Shown one piece after another: positions 8,672 to 16,558 of a stretch of DNA of 32,308 nucleotides. A program made the translations under genes and the position numbers. The stretch covers positions 1 to 32,308 of the forward strand of contig CANGQA010000025.1 of assembly GCA_947455995.1 (NCBI GenBank), written 5' to 3'. The stretch is from Hyphomicrobiales bacterium (GTDB lineage Bacteria; Pseudomonadota; Alphaproteobacteria; Rhizobiales; Beijerinckiaceae). Under the pieces are notes generated by a model. It searched no databases. It saw nothing but the letters and a program-made list of their open reading frames with translations, and was not told where the DNA came from. The number at the start of each line of letters is the position of its first letter. The first letter of the stretch is position 1.

Positions 8672-8770
8672 TCACTCAAAAACGCAATCGCCGGCTGGAG
8701 GGCTGCAATTACAGAACCAAATGAAATCCTCAAAAAGACCATCCATTCCAGCCTGCATCAATGCCGATCA

Positions 8771-9538
8771 TTATCCCCTAAACGAAAGCCCGCCATCCAC
8801 ATCAACAACCGTACCGCTGACATACCCGCATGATGGCGAGGCCAAAAAAGCCGCCATATTGGCAATTTCTTCGGGCTCGATCATACGCCCCAGCGGACGG
8901 TCGGCAGGCACCTCCTCCCACCGGCTTTCATCGCCCCATAGTTCCTTTGCTTTGGCCTTGGAGAGAGTGATCATCCGGTCGGTTTTGGTGGGAGACGGAT
9001 TGATGCCAAACACCCGCACGCCCCAATCAACCGATTTTCCCCCGATAGCCGAGGTAAAGGCCATCAAAGCAGCATTGCCTGTGGCACCGCAGATATAATC
9101 GTAACGCGGATTGCGTCCTGCTGAACCGATGATATTGCAGATGATGCCGCTTTGACGGGCCTTCATATCGGCCAGATAGAGCTGGGTAAGATGGATATAG
9201 CCCATCACCTTCAAGGCCCAGGCCTGTTCCCAGCGGGCCATCGACAGATCAAGCAAACCGCCGCCGGGGATCGCCCCGGCATTGTTGACGAGAATATCGA
9301 CATCCCGCACCAGATGAAACACGCGCTCGCGCTCCTGATCTTGTGACAGATCGGCAGGCACGATGTTCACTTTATCCGGGGCTTTGAGGCTGGTCCTTGC
9401 CTGTTCGAGGCGCTCGGCATCGCGCGACACCAGCGTCACCGAACAGCCCGAATCCAGAAAGACCTGCGCGCAAGACAGCCCGATCCCTTTGGACCCTCCA
9501 GTGATGAGGACGTGACGGTTTGAAAGATGAAGATCCAT
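8771..9538 (-). CDS. Divergent short-chain dehydrogenase/reductase (ninth gene of operon)
   Basis: A 255-residue SDR fold. The cofactor motif GGSKGIG is at 14-20, NNAG at 85-88 and the C-terminal DVDGG. The catalytic region is aberrant. Ser139 (IIGSAG) is present, but alignment through the following helix AALMAFT puts Gly151 and Asn155 where the YxxxK tyrosine and lysine belong, and Lys110 where the helix-4 Asn belongs. The nearest tyrosine is Tyr148. I recall a subfamily with a similar ...YI.G..GNAALMAFT... segment, so this looks like a real variant, not a sequence error. The ATG at 9538 is preferred over the upstream in-frame start because AAGGG sits eight bases ahead and the Rossmann strand starts at once. 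It lies 10 bases after the deacetylase gene and is the last gene of the run. Confidence 0.82.
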   Translation of the reverse strand: MDLHLSNRHVLITGGSKGIGLSCAQVFLDSGCSVTLVSRDAERLEQARTSLKAPDKVNIVPADLSQDQERERVFHLVRDVDILVNNAGAIPGGGLLDLSMARWEQAWALKVMGYIHLTQLYLADMKARQSGIICNIIGSAGRNPRYDYICGATGNAALMAFTSAIGGKSVDWGVRVFGINPSPTKTDRMITLSKAKAKELWGDESRWEEVPADRPLGRMIEPEEIANMAAFLASPSCGYVSGTVVDVDGGLSFRG

Positions 9539-9548
9539 AATGGCACCC

Positions 9549-10439
9549 TTAACGAGCTGGACTGGTTTCAGAAGGACAGGCTTGCCTGTACCAATCGCAA
9601 ATGTCCGCACCGGTGGTAAAAATCGTGTTTTTGCTGGCCATCAGAAGATCAAGCATCCCGGCCATCTCGTGAATGCGATGCGGCACAGCGATCAGATGCG
9701 GATGAAGTCCAATCGCCAGCACGCGCACGGTATCGTGGCTTTCCTGCTCGAATTGCTCGAGGGTGAAAGCCAGTCGCTTGAGCATTTCGCCCGTAGCATG
9801 ACGCTCGATGGCATAAATAATGGAGTCGTTGATTTCGATATTATAGGGCATGGACAGCAGTGGTCCTGCACTGGTGGTCATCCAGTTGGGGACATCATCA
9901 ACCACCCAATCGCAGACATAATCGAGGCCAGCCGCCTTCAGCACATCGGGCGTATCAACCGTTTCACGCAAACCGGGTGACAGCCACCCACGCGGACGCT
10001 TGCCGGTAAAGCCCTCGATCTTGTCCAGACAGGCGCGCACCAAAGCCGCCTCCCCGCCCTCAACATGATTGGTCGCCTTTTGGTGCATGCCATGGCCGAT
10101 AAATTCCCATCCTGCATCACGCATGGCTATGGCAGCTTGCGGATAGGCATCAATGACCCCTGCATTGAAACTGGTGGAAGCGGCCAACCCGCGCGAGGTA
10201 ATCAGATCCAGCAAACGCGGCATGCCTGCACGCATTCCATAATCGGCCCACGAAAAATTGGGGACATCGGGGATTGTTTCTCGTCCATGCGGTGGGGTAA
10301 TCATGGTCCGCGGCATGGCATGATCAAATTGCCAATGTTCGACATTGACCACCAGATGCACCAAAATGCGCTTACCCTGCATCGGCGGCAATTTGGGATG
10401 TTCGGAGGACATCACATAGGGAATCCGGGGATTAGCCAT
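9549..10439 (-). CDS. PuuE/cyclic-imide-hydrolase-like polysaccharide-deacetylase family hydrolase
   Basis: A 296-residue NodB-fold protein of the PuuE branch, which includes metal-light allantoinases, peptidoglycan deacetylases and, as I recall, bacterial cyclic imide hydrolases. Visible landmarks are the first strand HLVVNVEHW, where a deacetylase would have TFDDG, then GMPRLLDLI, the His-x2-His pair in FIGHGMHQ, RGWLSPGL, MPYNIEINDS and the motif-5 IGLHPHL. There is no signal peptide, so it is cytoplasmic. That and its amidase, importer and CoA-enzyme neighbours favour hydrolysis of a small cyclic amide, imide or ureide over polysaccharide. The ATG at 10439 has AAGGAG eight bases upstream. 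It follows the ATPase gene after 16 bases. Confidence 0.8.
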   Translation of the reverse strand: MANPRIPYVMSSEHPKLPPMQGKRILVHLVVNVEHWQFDHAMPRTMITPPHGRETIPDVPNFSWADYGMRAGMPRLLDLITSRGLAASTSFNAGVIDAYPQAAIAMRDAGWEFIGHGMHQKATNHVEGGEAALVRACLDKIEGFTGKRPRGWLSPGLRETVDTPDVLKAAGLDYVCDWVVDDVPNWMTTSAGPLLSMPYNIEINDSIIYAIERHATGEMLKRLAFTLEQFEQESHDTVRVLAIGLHPHLIAVPHRIHEMAGMLDLLMASKNTIFTTGADICDWYRQACPSETSPAR

Positions 10440-10455
10440 CAATCACACTCCTTTT

Positions 10456-11214
10456 TCAATGCAGATCATGGGCGCCACGCATTTCAGCCATGATCTGGGC
10501 CTTAAAGTGGGTAAACTCACTATTGGTCAGATCATCAATCGAACGCGGACGGCGTAAATCGATGGGAATTTCCTTGATGATGCGGCCTGGTCTGGCAGTC
10601 ATCACGCATACACGGTCGGCCAGCAAGATCGCCTCGTCAATATCATGCGTGACGAAAAGGACCGTTGTTTTCAGCCTTTGCCATACTTCCAGCAGCAATT
10701 GCTGCATCGACAGGCGCGTCTGGGCATCGAGCGCACCAAACGGCTCGTCCATCAACAAGGCTTTGGGCTGCATCACAAGAGCGCGGGCAATGCCGACACG
10801 CTGCCGCATCCCGCCCGATAGCTGGACAGGCAGTGCCTTGTGAAAAGCCTCCAGCCCGACAATTTTCAGAATATCATGGGCGCGGGGCTCGTATTCGTTG
10901 CGCATCAAACCCTGAACCTTGGGGCCGAACACCACATTATCCCACACAGTCAGCCAGGGCAGCAGCGAGGCTTCCTGAAACACCACGCCGCGATCCGGAC
11001 CCGGGCGGGAAACGGCCTGCCCGTGAAACAGCATTTGGCCTTCGGTCAACTTTTCGAAACCCGCGACGAGATTGAGCAAGGTGGACTTGCCGCAGCCGGA
11101 GGGACCAAGCAAAGCAACAAATTCGCCCTCGGCCACTGTAAAATCGACCTGTTCGAGTGCACGCACACCCTGTGCGCCGCCATAGACTTTCGAGACTTTT
11201 GAAAAGCTGATCAT
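10456..11214 (-). CDS. ABC transporter ATP-binding protein (SsuB/TauB/NrtD-like)
   Basis: A 252-residue ATPase subunit of an importer. Walker A GPSGCGKST is at 37-45, the Q-loop in VFQEASLLPWL, signature LSGGMRQRVGIARAL and Walker B ALLMDEPFGALD, followed by the H-loop histidine in FVTHDIDEA. The sequence type is that of the sulfonate/taurine/nitrate/pyrimidine-precursor importers. Two ATGs compete: 11220 leaves only two bases after the AGGG, while 11214 leaves eight, so 11214 is chosen. It sits 14 bases after the permease stop and works with the permease and binding protein encoded upstream. Confidence 0.93.
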   Translation of the reverse strand: MISFSKVSKVYGGAQGVRALEQVDFTVAEGEFVALLGPSGCGKSTLLNLVAGFEKLTEGQMLFHGQAVSRPGPDRGVVFQEASLLPWLTVWDNVVFGPKVQGLMRNEYEPRAHDILKIVGLEAFHKALPVQLSGGMRQRVGIARALVMQPKALLMDEPFGALDAQTRLSMQQLLLEVWQRLKTTVLFVTHDIDEAILLADRVCVMTARPGRIIKEIPIDLRRPRSIDDLTNSEFTHFKAQIMAEMRGAHDLH

Positions 11215-11228
11215 CGTCATGGCCCTGC

Positions 11229-12080
11229 TTATGCGTCAAAAGATTGCAGGCGACGCCAGCGCAGCGCCCAGATTTCGATAGAAACAATCAACAGATCGGA
11301 CATGAACCCCATCAAGCCGATCGAAACCATATCGGCTATCACGATATCCATCCTCCCGACATAATAGGCATCCCACAAGACGTAGCCCAGACCGGATTTG
11401 ACAGCCACCATCTCGGATACGATCACCGCGGTCCAAGCGATACCCAGACCGATCCGCAGACCTGTAAAAATCGACGGCAAAGCCGCAGGCAGCACCACTC
11501 GGGTCAAGACATCGCGCTGTCCAGCCCCCATCATCAGCGCGGCCCTAATCCAGTTTTTATCCACATCGCGCGTGCCCTGGGTCGTGTTGATGACAATGGG
11601 ATAAAACGCGCCAATGGTGATCAGAAACACCGCGCCAAAATCGCGGATACCGAAAATGGCAATGGAAATCGGCAGCCATGCCGTAATCGGCACAGGCCGC
11701 AACCACTGGATCGTCGGATCGATCATCGATGACGCCAGCTTGGACCAGCCGATGATCATGCCAATCGGCACACCCACCGCAATCGCAATCGCAAAGCCAT
11801 AAACCACCCGTCCGGCTGAAAACCACAAGCTTTGCGTCCATGTGCCGATGTAGGGATTAAGACCAAAGGTCGAGGTGCCGAAAGCCCATTTCATCCATGC
11901 CGCCCAGACACGGTCAGGGGTCGGCAAGGCGCCACCGGCGATTGCACCGTCATTGCCTGCCAATTGCCACAAACAGACCAGCGTGACAGGCAGAACCAGC
12001 GCCAACACGGTTTTGCGCAATCGTTCCCACAGGTGAACCGGAACCACAGGCCCCGCTTTGCTCTCGGCTTTCGGCATCAT
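11229..12080 (-). CDS. ABC transporter permease (SsuC/TauC-like)
   Basis: A 283-residue inner-membrane permease with about six hydrophobic helices, the first at about residues 26-45. The EAA-type cytoplasmic coupling loop is in the segment VVLPAALPSIFTGLRIGLG followed by AWTAVIVSEMVAV. Family members pair with an SsuB-like ATPase and an NMT1/SsuA-like binding protein to import sulfonates, nitrate, pyrimidine precursors or aromatic acids; the actual ligand cannot be read here. Two adjacent ATGs (12080, 12077) follow a GGGGGGT ribosome site. The gap to the preceding binding-protein gene contains a strong hairpin (12116-12143). Confidence 0.92.
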   Translation of the reverse strand: MMPKAESKAGPVVPVHLWERLRKTVLALVLPVTLVCLWQLAGNDGAIAGGALPTPDRVWAAWMKWAFGTSTFGLNPYIGTWTQSLWFSAGRVVYGFAIAIAVGVPIGMIIGWSKLASSMIDPTIQWLRPVPITAWLPISIAIFGIRDFGAVFLITIGAFYPIVINTTQGTRDVDKNWIRAALMMGAGQRDVLTRVVLPAALPSIFTGLRIGLGIAWTAVIVSEMVAVKSGLGYVLWDAYYVGRMDIVIADMVSIGLMGFMSDLLIVSIEIWALRWRRLQSFDA

Positions 12081-12115
12081 ACCCCCCGCAAAAGCCCGAT
12101 GGATCGGGTAAGTCG

Positions 12116-12143
12116 CTGGCGGACGGGATAACCTGTCCGCCAG
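12116..12143 (-). other. Intercistronic stem-loop between binding-protein and permease genes
   Basis: Perfect 9-bp inverted repeat CTGGCGGAC / GTCCGCCAG with a 10-base interval that can pair two further bases. It begins 10 bases after the binding-protein stop and has no following T-run. It is therefore more likely an RNA-stabilising or partial attenuation element than a terminator. Confidence 0.7.
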
Positions 12144-12153
12144 ATCGTGGTGC

Positions 12154-13146
12154 TTATTTCTTCATCGCTGCATCAAGGAAGCTGGCATCCCAATATTTAT
12201 CAATGTCGGCGGAGACATCTTTAGGGATAACACCGAGTTCATTGAAAGCTTTGGCCTGACGCTTGATCTGGTCAGGGGTGATAACTGGACCGAGCTTGAT
12301 CACCTTGGCGACTTCAGCTGACACATCGGCCTCAAGACCCGTCAACTGGGCAATGGCAGCGCCGAATTTGGCCGGTGAAGCCTCAAGCTCTTTCATCTTG
12401 GCGACATAGGCATTCACCACACGCTCAACAGCCGCGCGCTTGGTTGTCGCAATCTCCTTGGTGGCCGCCAGCATGCCCAATTCGGCACCGACGGATTTAG
12501 AGATCGAGTAATCCAGGTTTTTGGCGAAATAGCCGTAACCCTTCATGACAGGGATCGATTCAAACGGCTCCCATGTCACGATGGCATCGACCTCGCCTTT
12601 TTCCAGTGCAGCATCGAAATTGGCGCCCCCGCCCTGAATATTGACCGAATTGAAGGAGTTATAGGCAATACCCTTCTCGGTCAGCGTTGCAGCGAACTGG
12701 AACCAGACAGCCGATCCGGGGGCAATAGCGATTTTTTTGCCTTTGATATCTTCCCATGAGTCAAACTTCAGACCCTTTTTGGCAATCACATATTTGGGAG
12801 AAGAACCAACGCCCATGATGCCGACCAGATTGGTGGATCCGTTGGCCAGAGCGATCGCCAGATCGGCAGGGCCGATGGATGCGACATCGAGCGATCCGGC
12901 CAGCAAAGCGGTACGGGCATCGGCGTAGCGGGCAAATTCGACCAGCTTGATGTCGACGCCCTGCTTTTTAAGATCGTCGGCGATTAAAATCATCGGTGCC
13001 AGATGACCGACCTTCTGATAGCCCACCGTCAGACTGACCGGTGGATTCAGGGCTGCCGTTTGTGCAAATGCGACGGCAGGAAGTGCGCTGGCCATTGAGA
13101 GGGCCAGAGTAGCCTTGAGAATGCTTCGACGCTTCATCTTGATCAT
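12154..13146 (-). CDS. ABC transporter substrate-binding protein (SsuA/TauA/NMT1-like)
   Basis: A 330-residue periplasmic binding protein. The N-terminal signal MKRRSILKATLALSMAS...AVAFA is cleaved most likely before QTAAL near residue 29. The mature part shows the NMT1/SsuA pattern: YQKVGHLAPMILIADDLKK, DVASIGPADLAIALANG, LKFDSWEDIKGKKIAIAPGS, and EVDAIVTWEPFESI. It delivers ligand to the permease and ATPase encoded next. Two ATGs (13146, 13137) are possible behind AAGGATAGG; both keep the signal peptide. It is 30 bases after the crotonase gene and is followed by a stem-loop, so it may be made in excess over the membrane subunits. Confidence 0.92.
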   Translation of the reverse strand: MIKMKRRSILKATLALSMASALPAVAFAQTAALNPPVSLTVGYQKVGHLAPMILIADDLKKQGVDIKLVEFARYADARTALLAGSLDVASIGPADLAIALANGSTNLVGIMGVGSSPKYVIAKKGLKFDSWEDIKGKKIAIAPGSAVWFQFAATLTEKGIAYNSFNSVNIQGGGANFDAALEKGEVDAIVTWEPFESIPVMKGYGYFAKNLDYSISKSVGAELGMLAATKEIATTKRAAVERVVNAYVAKMKELEASPAKFGAAIAQLTGLEADVSAEVAKVIKLGPVITPDQIKRQAKAFNELGVIPKDVSADIDKYWDASFLDAAMKK

Positions 13147-13176
13147 CCTATCCTTAGTTGCCCCACTATGATCCGT

Positions 13177-13995
13177 CTATTTCCCTTTGAAAACCGGATC
13201 CCGTTTGTCCCGAAAAGCTGTTTGGCCTTCCAGATAATCCGCACTGGCAAAGGCTTGGCTGACCAAGGCATCGACAGCACTGATGTCCCGTGCGTTTTCA
13301 TTCCGCGTGAGTTCAATCAAAGCCCGTTTCGTGGCTTTCAAGGTTAAAGGCGCATTGGCAGCAATCCGCGCCAGATAGGCGGCAGCCTCCTGCTCGAAAT
13401 GCTCATGGGTGAACAACGCATTGACAATGCCCATGCTTTTGGCCTCATCCGCGCCGATGATCCGCGCGCTCAACAGCAAATCCGACACCGGTCCCATACC
13501 GAGCTTGCGCACCAGCAATTCGGTTGACTTAAACCCATAGCCGAGCCCGAGACGGGCAGCAGGAATCCGGAAGCGTGCATCGTCACGGGCAATCCGCAAA
13601 TCGCAACACAAGGCCAAACCGAAACCACCGCCAAAGCAAATACCGCGAATAACCGCGATAGTCGGCTTCGATACTTCCGCTAAAGCCCGATTGCCCGCTT
13701 CCACCGCCTTGTCATAATGGACAACGGCCTCAGCGCCCGATCGGTTCTCGCCGAACTGCGAAATATCCGCCCCCGCACAAAAGGCCCTTTCACCCTCGCC
13801 TTCCAGAGAAATGCACACGATGGCGGGATCTTGTTCGGCTCTTGCCAGCAATTCGGGCAGGCTTTCCCACATGTTCAGGGCCATCGCATTCATGCGCTGC
13901 GGCTGGTCGATGATCAGACGCGCCACCGCTCCCTCAACCTCGTAACGGATGCTACGGGCTGGCGGCTGGATCGGGGCAGATTGGGGATCGCTCAT
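13177..13995 (-). CDS. Crotonase-family (enoyl-CoA hydratase/isomerase-like) protein without hydratase glutamates
   Basis: A 272-residue crotonase fold. The oxyanion-hole segments are clear: AFCAGADIS (71-79) and GICFGGGFG (118-126). An ungapped alignment of the 29 residues from GGG with mitochondrial crotonase (GGGCE...FGQPE) shows Gly126 in place of Glu144 and Ala146 in place of Glu164, so both acid/base residues of classical hydratase are missing. The fold can still support isomerase, hydrolase, decarboxylase or dehalogenase chemistry on a CoA thioester. The ATG at 13995 is chosen over 13999-14001 because AAGGA then lies six bases ahead. It belongs to the nine-gene run, after the CoA-transferase. 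Confidence 0.87.
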   Translation of the reverse strand: MSDPQSAPIQPPARSIRYEVEGAVARLIIDQPQRMNAMALNMWESLPELLARAEQDPAIVCISLEGEGERAFCAGADISQFGENRSGAEAVVHYDKAVEAGNRALAEVSKPTIAVIRGICFGGGFGLALCCDLRIARDDARFRIPAARLGLGYGFKSTELLVRKLGMGPVSDLLLSARIIGADEAKSMGIVNALFTHEHFEQEAAAYLARIAANAPLTLKATKRALIELTRNENARDISAVDALVSQAFASADYLEGQTAFRDKRDPVFKGK

Positions 13996-14009
13996 CCTCA
14001 TTCCTTTAT

Positions 14010-14043
14010 TTCAAACAACTTGCCTCTGGTTCAAACAACTTGC
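14010..14043. repeat. 14-bp direct repeat at the CoA-transferase stop codon
   Basis: TTCAAACAACTTGC occurs at 14010-14023 and 14030-14043, a 20-base offset. The second copy contains the 3' end and stop codon of the CoA-transferase gene, and the first lies in the short gap to the crotonase gene. It looks like a local tandem duplication. Confidence 0.8.
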
Positions 14044-15224
14044 GCCTGCCGCAAACGGGAAATGCTGTGGTCATCATACCCCGCCTCTCGCAACACATCA
14101 TCGGTTTGTGCGCCTTTGGCAGGTAAAGGATACATCATTGCCGCCGGTGTGCGCGAAAGAACCAACGGCTGCGCCACCAGTTCGATCTCGCCCAAATCCG
14201 GATGGACCAGGGCCTCCGCCATTTTGAGATGCTGGACCTGCGGATCCGCAAACACCTCGTCCATCTTATAAATCGGACCGCACGGGACGCCGTGGCTCTC
14301 CAGGAGTGCCAACCAATGGGCCGAGGTTTCGGTGGCAAAAATCTCGGCCAGAACCGGCATCAACTGTTTACGGTGCTTGAATCGCTCGGTCTGGGTCAGG
14401 TAAGCGGCATCGGCCGCCAGATCGGGCCGCTCTATTGCAGTGCACAGCGCCTGCCACTGCCCGTCTCCACCCACGCCGATATTGATAAAACCATCGACGG
14501 TCGCCAAAACGCCCATCGGGGTGGAATAAGGATGATCATTGCCCGCTTGCGGCGGGACAGCATGGTCAACAAGCCAACGCGCAGCCTGAAAATCACATAC
14601 GGCAATCTGGGCCTGCAACAGGGATGTGTGCACCCATTGGCCGAGGCCGGATTTTTCACGCTCGGTTAAAGCCACCAGAATACCAGTCGCGGCATAAAGC
14701 CCGGCTGACGTATCTGCCACGGCAATGCCTGCACGCACCGGACCCTGTTCGGGCAGGCCTGTAACCCACATCAAACCTCCCATGCCTTGCGCAATCTGGT
14801 CAAATCCGGCCCGGTTTCGATAGGGTCCGTCCTGCCCGAAGCCGGAAATAGAACACAAGATAATCCTCGGATTGACAGCTTTGAGGGACAAGTAATCAAT
14901 TCCCATCCGGTCTTTGACATCGGGGCGGTAATTTTCGACCACCACATCGGCCTTGCGCACCAGATCCAGAAACACCGCCAAACCTTCCGGCTTTTTCAGA
15001 TTTAGGGTGATGGACCGCTTGTTGCGATGCAGGTTCTGCATATCGTAGCCAAGACGCGGACCGGACATCCCCTCATTCGGATCAACCCCGTCAGGTGCCT
15101 CGATCTTGATCACATCGGCCCCGAAATCAGCCAGAATCCGGCAGCATGTCGGCCCTGCCCTCACGCGTGTCAGGTCAAGCACGCGCAAATGATCCAAAGC
15201 GGTCGGCTTAGTCGGACTGGTCAT
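14031..15224 (-). CDS. Class III (CaiB/BaiF) acyl-CoA transferase
   Basis: A 397-residue protein of the formyl-CoA transferase family, which moves CoA between carboxylic acids. The opening LRVLDLTRVRAGPTCCRILADFGADVIKIE segment, NKRSITLNLK, VVENYRP and SGFGQDGPY are family landmarks. Asp171 in AVADTSAG aligns with the catalytic aspartate of Frc (its LGDSNTG). Length is normal. The substrate is not readable; in this operon it would activate the free acid released by the amidase. Its ATG overlaps the amidase stop by four bases (ATGA), which implies translational coupling. Confidence 0.93.
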   Translation of the reverse strand: MTSPTKPTALDHLRVLDLTRVRAGPTCCRILADFGADVIKIEAPDGVDPNEGMSGPRLGYDMQNLHRNKRSITLNLKKPEGLAVFLDLVRKADVVVENYRPDVKDRMGIDYLSLKAVNPRIILCSISGFGQDGPYRNRAGFDQIAQGMGGLMWVTGLPEQGPVRAGIAVADTSAGLYAATGILVALTEREKSGLGQWVHTSLLQAQIAVCDFQAARWLVDHAVPPQAGNDHPYSTPMGVLATVDGFINIGVGGDGQWQALCTAIERPDLAADAAYLTQTERFKHRKQLMPVLAEIFATETSAHWLALLESHGVPCGPIYKMDEVFADPQVQHLKMAEALVHPDLGEIELVAQPLVLSRTPAAMMYPLPAKGAQTDDVLREAGYDDHSISRLRQAQVV

Positions 15225-16549
15225 GATGAAATAGTACCCGCACGGTCGTAATGAGTGGAAAGGGAATCAGTAAGATCACCGCGCAAAACCTGCAACTGTT
15301 TGGCCAGGGACAACAAAGCGCGGTCGGAGCCTTTCGGCCCGACAATCTGCATAGCCATGGGCAAACCACGCCCGTCAAGGCCCATCGGCACAGCCACGGC
15401 GGGCCAACCGAGCCCGTTCACAAAGCGGGTAAATTCCGACAGTGCATAAAGGTGACGCGGTGCAAAATCGGCATGGCCTTGGGTGCAGGCGGTCACAGTC
15501 GGCGTTGTCACAGGCATAACCGGAAGCAGCAGGCAATCATGATCGGCAAACAGCCTGTCCGACCATTCCTCATACAAACGGCCAAGCACTTCACGGGCAT
15601 GCACAAGATCGGCATCAGAGATCGAAGCGCCTTTTTGCAAACGCCTGGCCAGTTCCGGTGGCAACACATCCTTGGTGAACAACGAGGCAAACGAGCGATA
15701 GGCCTCTCCCTGCAACAGCTGGAAAACCGGCCCATCGGCTTGGGCTAATAAAGACCTGATCGCGACGTCTCCAGTACCGATGGTCAGCGCATGCACCATC
15801 CGGATGGTACGATCAAACATCGCGGCAATCTCAGGATCGCAACCGTCCATCAGATCAATGGCTATGGCCACACGATTGACCTGCTGCACCTCGGGAGCAA
15901 ACAGGCCCGCCACCACATCAAGCAAAGCGACATCACGGGCCATAAATCCCAGACAATCGAGCGACGGCGCCAAGGGCATCACGCCGGCAAGCGACAACAG
16001 CTCGTAAGTGGGTTTCCATGAGGCCACACCCGTGCAGTGGGCCGGTATTCTTAAGGAGCCTGCCGTATCGGATCCGACGGCCAGATCAACCAGCCCTGCC
16101 GCCACGGCCACCGCCGAACCCGAACTCGAACCGCCACAAACATAATTGCTATTCCACGGATTGAACGGTCTGGTGCCGTCATGATTGGAACCGGACGGCT
16201 CATAGGCCAGAGCGGTCAGAGTGGTAAATCCGGCAAGCGAAGCCCCCGCCTCGACCAGACGCCTCACCACCGGCGAGGACGGGCCGAGATCATCGAAGGG
16301 GGCAGAGGCCAGACCGCACAACGGCACCCTATCCCCGAATACCAGCAAATCCTTGACGGCAAGCGACACATCGGCCAAAGCCCTTTGCCCGGGCATTGAA
16401 CCCGTCCCCTCAGGCATTCGGGCAACAAAAGCACCGAACGGGTCTAAACCGTTCACACCTGCATCGATCACCGAGAGGGATCCCGCGGGATTGCCCATGG
16501 GATTGGGAGAAAGTGGCAGTTTCGGTCTGGTTGATCCGCTGGCTGCCAT
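15221..16549 (-). CDS. Amidase-signature hydrolase, AMI1-like
   Basis: A 442-residue amidase with the full Ser-cisSer-Lys triad: Lys66 in SLAVKDLL, cis-Ser141 in CGGSSSGSAVAVAAGLVDLA and nucleophile Ser165 in GSDTAGSLR. The opening DPFGAFV, the SGSAVAVAAGLVD segment and GVMPLAPSLDCLGFMARD resemble the AMI1/indole-acetamide-hydrolase branch more than Glu-tRNA amidotransferase. There is no signal peptide, so it is cytoplasmic. It probably releases ammonia or an amine from the imported compound or from the half-amide made by the PuuE-like hydrolase. The ATG at 16549 has GAGGG six bases ahead; an ATG at 16555 is too close to it. It follows the acyl-CoA dehydrogenase after 9 bases. Confidence 0.92.
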   Translation of the reverse strand: MAASGSTRPKLPLSPNPMGNPAGSLSVIDAGVNGLDPFGAFVARMPEGTGSMPGQRALADVSLAVKDLLVFGDRVPLCGLASAPFDDLGPSSPVVRRLVEAGASLAGFTTLTALAYEPSGSNHDGTRPFNPWNSNYVCGGSSSGSAVAVAAGLVDLAVGSDTAGSLRIPAHCTGVASWKPTYELLSLAGVMPLAPSLDCLGFMARDVALLDVVAGLFAPEVQQVNRVAIAIDLMDGCDPEIAAMFDRTIRMVHALTIGTGDVAIRSLLAQADGPVFQLLQGEAYRSFASLFTKDVLPPELARRLQKGASISDADLVHAREVLGRLYEEWSDRLFADHDCLLLPVMPVTTPTVTACTQGHADFAPRHLYALSEFTRFVNGLGWPAVAVPMGLDGRGLPMAMQIVGPKGSDRALLSLAKQLQVLRGDLTDSLSTHYDRAGTISS

Positions 16550-16558
16550 CGTCATCCC

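Noticed and set aside
8631-9098. A 155-codon plus-strand frame near the FNR box
   Set aside because: Antisense to the end of the SDR gene, lacking a ribosome site; the translation is serine- and proline-rich without family features.
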